From positions 868,001 to 932,000 of the forward strand of contig RQOL01000531.1 of the NCBI GenBank assembly GCA_013076295.1: DNA of 64,000 bases, written 5' to 3'. Both the position numbers and the translations under genes were made by a program. The DNA comes from Sanderia malayensis (taxonomy: Eukaryota > Cnidaria > Scyphozoa > Semaeostomeae > Pelagiidae). The notes under the pieces were generated by a model, which was given only the letters and a program-made list of their open reading frames with translations, was not told the origin of the DNA and made no database searches. Below, piece by piece: positions 58,201 to 64,000 of this stretch (within the stretch, counting starts at the first letter, position 1; each line of letters starts with the position of its first letter).

Positions 58201-61200
58201 AGTCGTGAAGGCCTTTTGGAGTATATGGGTTGAGGGGTGAGCCCTCGTCTTTCAATATATCCAGCAGCTCGTCAAGGTGGCCGAAATGCGAGGCCGATTG
58301 AAGATGACGCAAAACCCCTGTAGAATCAAATTAATTGGTATCATTGGTGTTCAGAAAGAAAGAGTAAGTAAGTATAACGCAACATAGAGAAGCACAAAGT
58401 GTTCTCTTTCCGTCCCAATTACGTCAACCCATCCATCTGCGTGAGTCGCTCTGCTCCACGTTGTAATGCCATTATATAATATGAACGACAAGATAAAGTT
58501 TGAACTCAAATTATGAAAATATCTAAGTGATGATATAAATACGCATGCGTATTGATTCGTGCCCACAATTATAAAGCCAATGCACACAATTCCAGATAAA
58601 TATATATTTCGTATCAATACTTATCGTGGCGAGTGTCCAGGCAGATGTCGCTGGATATATATGAACAGACCGGCACTGTTGGCGCTCGTCACCCCGGTGT
58701 ACCAACACAGTTAGTAGTTGAGTACGATCGGTTGATGGTTTTTCGGCGTTTCTGCCGAAAAACTATCCTGAACGGAAAGACGAAAAGTCCCGGTACGCCG
58801 GGGATCTACTTTCTCTTGTAGATCCTCGAGTACCGGCCCTCATTTAATTTCAACTCAGCTTCAACTCAACTTCAAATGGAGCTCAGTGGAATCGATCCGC
58901 GACTCCACGAGTGCAAGCACAAGTGCCCACCACTCCGCCACAAGAGTTGAACTAACAAGAGCAGGGCCTTTTTTAAGGATTTTCAAGTGGGGGCCAAAAT
59001 TTGAAAGGGACCTATATTTTCAGAGAAACGGCCAGGTCAGGGGGAGCACATTAAAAAGGTTTAGGGGTGTTGACATACTTGGGACCGACTTTTGCATGAA
59101 CATTTCTTTGAAAATGAAAACATTCAAATAATTTTGGCTACCTGAGGCGGCACCATGGTTGCCGCCGAAGGGGAAATTTTACGAAATTAGTGCCTCAGAT
59201 ATCGCTGAAAAATGTATTTTTTTTATAATCAAATTTTCTTCAAAGATCATTTTTCCAGTCGGTCCACATTTTTTCCAAGAGCTACAACACAAATCTACTG
59301 TTAGTGGCCAATACCACTTTAAATTAGGCAGCCAGTTGAACTTGAATGTTATTGTTTGAAATTCGTGAAGCTAGACTCGTTTAAAACAATTTTTGGTTAT
59401 AACGGACAGAACGGATCACAATTTTTCAACATTGAAGAAAGGACAGCAAAAACTCGTTTGTGTATTATTGATATAATTAACAAGTCAAACTACACTTGTA
59501 AATGATATCAATAGGACTGGAAGCAAGTTAGAAGATACTTTGTGGAAGATACCATTGAAAAACACAGTGGAGTTGGCTTTCACGCACAACGAGTCATTTG
59601 AATCATCATGATTGCAAATTGAAATTGAGTTGAAAATATTTAACTGGGGGGCCACTTTTGTTGACTGGGTGGGCCACCACGAGGGCTGGGGGGGCCAAGG
59701 CCCCCCCAGTCTGAATGTTAAAAAAGGCCCTGAACAAGAGAGCAAATACTAAAGCTTCCATTCTGGATTTGTATGACATTTCATAGAGCGAGCAATCAGT
59801 AGTAAATATAAAAAAATTAGGAGCAATTATAGGTTTTCCAGATGATACCATACTCCCCGTCATTAATAGACAGAGTCTGGCATCGTGATACTATACTGTG
59901 GGGCGAAAAGGAGAGTGGGCAAATCGGTGGTGAGCTGAACGGGTAGCATAGAACGGTATATAGCAGTATATAGTAGCATAGAGCAATAGTGAGCAGCATG
60001 GGGCAGTATGAAAGAGCATATGCCAGAATATACTAGTACATGGCAGCTATAGAGATATATAGAAAATCACTTATCGTACCCGCAACTGCTGTGAATTTGA
60101 CCTCCGGAACACTCATCAGAACTCTTTCCAAGTAAACTGCCTTGGCCCTCCATTGAAGTTGTAGCATTTCCACACTCTGATTACATTCACCTAAGGCAAC
60201 GCAAGAGCAACTAAAACGGCGTATGGCACATCAAATTAACATCACAGAGTGTAGGTTAATGGAGCTGGTAGAAAGTAGAGCAGCATAGAGCAGTGTATGG
60301 CAAAGTAGAGCAACCTAGAGCCATGTAAGGGTAGTGTCAGTAGTTGGAGTAATTTAAAGCCGCGTACAGAAAAGCAGCGTGGTAAAAGTGAGAGCAGTCA
60401 TGTGATTAATGTAGAGCACTGTCAAGCATACAACGTAGAATAAGCAGACTCAGTAGAACCAAGTATGTGTCGGTATTGTAGCAACAGTGAAATTTACAGT
60501 AGACTACAGCACCAGTTGACTATAAAAATGCAGAATAATGTAGAGTAGTGTAAATTGAAACAAGTCATAATGGAGGAGGGTGAAACAACAAGAGAAGAAC
60601 ATACTTCTTGGCATTGAAACAAGACTGAGCAGCTTTTTCCGATATTGACTTGAGTTGATCGACAGCTTGAAATGCAAGGTGAGACTGGGCCTTACTTGGC
60701 GAATCTTCAACAGCAAGGCAGGCCATTGTTTCCACCGTGTCCATTTTAGCGACAAATGCATCTCTGATCTCGCCACAGCAAGCAAGAGAAGATGCAAACG
60801 ATAGGCTGGCAAGCGGCTCGATAAACGTTCCCATCGGCTCTGACACTTCGCGTGTTAGCACTTCTATTAATTCTGCAATCAACAGAACCTGCAGAACAAA
60901 AAAAATGTTAAAGTATATAAGCATTACTTAAGAGAATAGAAGGATTTGGATTGAGGATGCTTTTTATAAGTGCTACAGACTTGACCTACAATAATTTTAG
61001 AGCTATGTACAGCAAATAGCATATATGTATAGCTACGTAGAGCTATGTAGAGTCATGAAAATCAATACAGGGCTACGTAGAGAAAAATAACATCTATAAA
61101 GTTATGAAGGTCGATGTGGAGCTGTGTAGAGCAAATGACATCTATGTATAGCTACGTAGAGCTATGGAAAGTTATGAAGATCAATGTAGAGCTATGTAAA

Positions 61201-61875
61201 GGTATGTAGAGCTACAAAAATCAATGCAGACAATTTACGCCAATGTAAAACAACCTGAACAATTACTTCACAAATATTTATTTCAAAGAACTTCATACCA
61301 CATCTCATTATGATTAAACGTAAAATTGCAATAATAAATTACCTTACACGACACTTCCCTCTTCAAAAGAATCTTGTCTGTCTGCCTGATGGAGATTTCT
61401 CTGTCATCTCGGCTATCTTGTAACGAATCTAACCTTTGCATAAACTGTTGCAAATCTCCAATTCTATCTGAGATTTCCTGCCTGGTTTCATCATCTGAGC
61501 ATCTGGAACACGAGAACCTGTGTCAAACTCAGTTATATAAACACGAGAGTATTTAATATGCTTAATACATACTATAAAACCTTCGTTTATCACACAATTA
61601 CTCCACACATCTNNNNNNNNNNNNNNNNNNNNNNNNNNNNNNNNNNNNNNNNNNNNNNNNNNNNNNNNNNNNNNNNNNNNNNNNNNNNNNNNNNNNNNNN
61701 NNNNNNNNNNNNCGAATTTCCTTCCTTCACCTGCCCCAGTTGTTTGGTTCAACATGAACTTCAATCGCTGTCGATGTTGTTCGCAAACTAAACTTACCAC
61801 ACACAACAAAGAAGCTATATTGGAAAACATCAGAGACAAAATTGATATTACTTGCTTTTCAATAGGCCCAGACAT
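55258..61875 (-). CDS. vinculin/alpha-catenin family protein, short form (at least 614 aa, 12 exons plus one likely in the gap)
   Basis: Exons: 61875-61798, 61502-61343, 60888-60605, 60210-60080, 58317-58091, 57820-57746, 57483-57202, 56722-56588, 56391-56291, 56059-55957, 55721-55635, 55437-55258. Junction phases agree except between the first two (phase 0 to phase 2), so an exon is missing, probably in the N-gap. The last five exons form the family's helical tail: EVEKWEEEGNSI, ADYARGKGNL, IIADHCLDETCQANLMHY, LVPTISTQLKIIASVKA, GNAENLMRYVLATLRAIEAAS and LTLQWKRKRDWQRA. This blends vinculin (PTISTQLKI) and alpha-catenin (RGKG, ADxC) features. The exon 57483-57202 is an S/D/Q-rich linker, in the place of vinculin's proline-rich neck. 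The tail binds F-actin in known members, acting at adhesion sites. The head is much shorter than the usual 900-1066 aa. Missed exons in the 58.3-60.1 kb intron are possible. The start codon is provisional. Confidence 0.8.
55765..55945. repeat. purine-rich GGAAAGAAAAG microsatellite-like tract
   Basis: About 180 bp of almost pure A/G on the plus strand, with irregular GAGAAGAAAGGA units, lies between two tail exons of the vinculin-like gene. The F/L/S-rich minus-strand frames over it come from composition. Confidence 0.85.
56913..57191. mobile_element. inverted-repeat element (CCTCGAATAAGCCCCC ends) beside a splice donor
   Basis: It begins ACCGTAAATCCTCGAATAAG and ends with the near inverse (CTTATTCGAGGATTTACTAACGGT). 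It lies in the vinculin-like intron and stops about 10 bp from the donor of the linker exon (end 57202). Confidence 0.65.
57535..57660. repeat. degenerate TAGAGCAGTATA-type repeat, vinculin-like intron
   Basis: Loose copies of AGCAGTATA, AACAGTATA and GTAGAG motifs occur here. Related tracts are at 57885-57975, 59940-60060, 60230-60430 and 60960-61240. Confidence 0.55.
57885..57975. repeat. tandem repeat, about 31-bp unit (AGAGTAGAGCAGATATAAGC)
   Basis: Two near-identical units (GTGGAGGAGAGTAGAGCAGATATAAGCA-like; shared core AGAGTAGAGCAGATATAAGC) and flanking partial copies sit in the intron after the exon 58317-58091. Confidence 0.7.
58620..58950 (-). mobile_element. tRNA-derived SINE with a GC-rich structured body
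   Basis: On the minus strand a tRNA-like head lies at about 58945-58875, with an A box (GTGGCGGAGTGGT) and a B box (GGATCGATTCC). The GC-richer body down to 58620 holds two hairpins: GTTTTTCGG paired with CCGAAAAAC, and GGATCTAC paired with GTAGATCC inside GGTAC arms. It lies in the long vinculin-like intron. The SINE family is not identified. Confidence 0.65.
58951..60079. other. long vinculin-like intron, repeat-rich
   Basis: No exon is supported between 58317 and 60080, where the flanking phases agree directly. The sequence includes a G-rich stretch (59646-59710) and, from 59940, TAGCAGTATA-type repeats. A missed exon cannot be excluded. Confidence 0.4.
60230..60430. repeat. degenerate AGTAGAGCAGCATAG-type repeat, vinculin-like intron
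   Basis: Irregular copies of GTAGAGCAG, AGCATAGAGCAG and AGAGCA motifs lie between two coding exons. They match the motif of the tracts at 57535, 57885, 59940 and 60960. Confidence 0.6.
60960..61240. repeat. degenerate AGAGCTATGTAGAG-type repeat, vinculin-like intron
   Basis: About 280 bp of tandem GAGCTATGTAGAGCAAATAGCAT-like units fill the intron between the exons 61343 and 60888. Confidence 0.75.
61613..61712. other. assembly gap of 100 N
   Basis: Exactly 100 N lie in the first intron of the vinculin-like gene. The round number is a scaffold convention, so the true length is unknown and at least one exon may be lost in it. Confidence 0.98.
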
Positions 61876-61876
61876 T

Positions 61877-62041
61877 TGTACTGCTTATATTTTGGACTTT
61901 CCGCGATAACACAACCTCAGTTGCAACAGCTATACCGGACTTTAGAGACTTATAAGACATTTTGTTTAAGCGGCTACTCCGCAGTTATGTTTAGTTGGTT
62001 TAGGGACTGGGTCCGAGCTCGAGACACTTCTGTTCGGTACA
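61877..62041 (+). mobile_element. putative 5' LTR of the BEL/Pao element (165 bp)
   Basis: It begins TGTAC and ends GTACA, the TG...CA form of LTR ends, and is followed a few bases later by TGGCGACCCTGCCAGG, a typical primer-binding-site start. A TATATTTTGG box lies inside. The 3' LTR is outside the window, so the boundaries are unproven. Confidence 0.4.
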
Positions 62042-62045
62042 TTTG

Positions 62046-62062
62046 TGGCGACCCTGCCAGGA
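62046..62062 (+). other. putative tRNA primer-binding site
   Basis: TGGCGACCCTGCCAGG lies four bases after the putative LTR end and 60 bases before the gag start codon. A TGG start is usual for binding sites that pair with the CCA end of a tRNA. Confidence 0.4.
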
Positions 62063-62121
62063 CACGAGAAAAGGAGATTACTGGAGATTTAGTCTTTGGA
62101 CAACAACAGGAGATTTAGGCC

Positions 62122-64000
62122 ATGGCGACCTCAGGAGAAACAGTTCAACCAGAAACAGAGGAGGAAATGGAGAAACAAATAGAGGTTGAAATCAAGAAGC
62201 TAACTTATTATTCGGAGCAAGCCGAAGAAGTGATTGATAACGAAGATTACGAAGAAATAAAAATGATAGCAGAAAGGGCAGAGGCAATACAAGGAAAATT
62301 AGGAAGGTTGATCATGAAAATGGAGGAGCTGAAAATCGAAAATGGACGCTCTGCTAGAGAGGTGAGACAATGGAAGAAAGAAACGAAAGACAGGTTCAAA
62401 CAAGAGGTTGAAGATAAAGAAAAGCTTTGGACAACGTTGAAAGAGTATGAGAGTAACAAAGAAGAAAGCCGTACAGAAAGGAGACAGACAGAACAAGAAA
62501 GGTTATTTAGAGAGCAACAAATTATGCAATTTGAATTTGAGAAAAGACTACGAGAAGAAAGATATCAACAAGAAAAGTCAATGTGGGAAGAAAGAATAGA
62601 AGCCGAGATGAAACTAACTGAGAAAAGGTTAGAAATGGAATCAGGAGCCAGGTCAAACTACTCAAAACTGCCAGAGCTCAGAGTCACTCAATTTAAAGGC
62701 ACAACAGCAGACTGGGTGAGGTTTGAAAATATGTTTAAATCTCAAGTTTTGAATAAATCATTCAGTGATGAAATTAAATTTGGATATCTATTGGAAATGG
62801 TAAACAATAAAGTGAGAGAAAAGATAGGAAATTTAAAACCAGGGAAAGCAGGCCTTGAGATAGCTTGGGACAGACTGCAGAAAGAATATGGCCAGACACA
62901 AACAGTCATAAATACACATATTGAAGAAATAGTAAATTTACCAGCAATAAGGGGAAGTAATTTCACAAAAATACAAGAGTTCTACGAGAGTCTTACTAAG
63001 AATAATGATGCTCTGTTAACACTGGGTGAAGAAGAGATGTTGAGAGGCTTTGTCATGACCACATTGAATAAATTGCAGGGGATCAAGTCAGATTTAGTGA
63101 GAATAGATGAAAACTGGGAAACTTGGGACATGCACGATTTGATTGAAAATGTTCAGAAATGGTTGAAAAGAAACAGATCTGCAGAAGAAACAGGAAAACC
63201 AATAGAAAAGAGAGAAAAACATTGGTATTCAGGAGAATCTCACAAAGAAAGACAGAAAAAGTGTATATTTTGTCATGAAGATCACTGGTCTGACACTTGT
63301 AAGCAATATGACACAATAGAAAAAAGAAGAGAGCATTTTAAGGAAAACAAGTTATGTTTTAATTGTGGCAAAGGAGGACATAGAGGGAGTGCTTGCTATA
63401 GTAAAGGCTGCTACTTTTGTAAATCAAAACATCACACTAGCTTGTGTAATAGAGAAAAAGGGAAAAATGCAAAAGATTCAACAATGACAGGCTACGCACC
63501 TGCAGCAGAGGAAACATTGCCACCAATAATTCCATGTAAGATCAATGATGAAACAATATGGGCTTTCCTGGACACTGGATCTGGAAGGAATTTCATATCA
63601 AAAGAAGCTATCAAAATGCTGAACCTGAAACCAGAGAGATTTGAGACAAAAACTATCATGACAGTGAATGGAACCAAGAAACAATCCATGCCAATATACA
63701 AGATGCAAATAAAATCAGTTGATGATAAAGCAAGAGAGGAAATAGAAGTCACTGGAGCCGATTTGAGAGACTTTTCAACAATAACCAGGCCAGATTTAAG
63801 AAGATTGAAAACAAATTACAACCACACCAAGGATAAATCCTACTATATGACACCATCAGGAAAACATACAATTCACTTGATTTTGGGGGACAGAACGTAT
63901 AGCAAGATAAAGACTGAGGAGATTTTCAAGGGCATGGCTGATGAACCAATTGTGGAAGGAACAACTTTCGGCTGGATTATTCATGGGGGAGATTTCCCTA
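62122..64000 (+). mobile_element. BEL/Pao retrotransposon gag-protease ORF (partial, runs off the window)
   Basis: An unbroken frame of 626 codons starts at ATG 62122 and is still open at the end. Its order is: an acidic coiled-coil N-terminus (about 1-175), a gag region with LRVTQFKGTTADWVRFENMF (DUF1759-like), three zinc knuckles (CIFCHEDHWSDTC, CFNCGKGGHRGSAC, CYFCKSKHHTSLC), then an aspartic protease with AFLDTGSGRNFIS (DUF1758-like), and IHLILGDRTY and TTFGWIIHGG. These are marks of BEL/Pao polyproteins, with reverse transcriptase expected beyond the window. No stop or frameshift is seen, so the copy may be young. It is an ordinary animal LTR retroelement. Confidence 0.92.

Noticed and set aside
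58720..58850. Possible hammerhead-like ribozyme (CTGA...GAAA arrangement)
   Set aside because: The required core order and stems are not met; the hairpins are better explained as the body of a tRNA-derived SINE.

Overview
The window is animal nuclear DNA. It has spliced genes with GT-AG introns (and one GC-AG intron), an AT-rich background, and a metazoan gene set: VPS51, a CAT-type SLC7 transporter, a CLINT1/epsinR clathrin adaptor, a vinculin/alpha-catenin family protein, a rhodopsin-like GPCR and secreted CAP proteins. A BEL/Pao retroelement, pogo-like MITEs and tRNA-derived SINE-like units fill the spaces. The combination looks like an early-branching invertebrate, perhaps a cnidarian or a sponge. 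I cannot fix the phylum from sequence alone.

Layout, left to right. (1) 0.5-10.3 kb: two convergent genes for secreted proteins with the same plan, a signal-peptide exon, long low-complexity exons and a terminal CAP-domain exon. (2) 11.3-22.0 kb: VPS51 in 24 exons, which sum to an intact 788-residue frame; its introns hold minisatellites, hairpins and a nested inverted element. (3) 22-29 kb: no conserved gene, but a large inverted repeat (about 24.4-28.7 kb). Each arm carries an intact two-exon ORF for an unrecognised 109-residue protein, and the two copies are divergently transcribed. (4) 29.4-32.3 kb: a five-exon CAT-like SLC7 transporter with an upstream ORF. (5) 34.4-45.4 kb, minus strand: a seven-exon C2 / coiled-coil / EF-hand protein (581 aa), with a single-exon class A GPCR nested in its largest intron. 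(6) 47.9-54.1 kb, minus: CLINT1 (epsinR), whose ENTH region carries several apparent single-base indels. (7) 55.3-61.9 kb, minus: a short vinculin/alpha-catenin-like gene with an assembly gap in its first intron. (8) 61.9-64 kb: the 5' part of a BEL/Pao element whose putative LTR starts one base beyond the presumed start codon of the vinculin-like gene.

The genes do not form a pathway cluster. VPS51 and CLINT1 both act in endosome/Golgi traffic, but their proximity is probably chance. The gene models rest on consensus splice sites, phase agreement, total lengths divisible by three, and remembered family sequences. No database search was possible.
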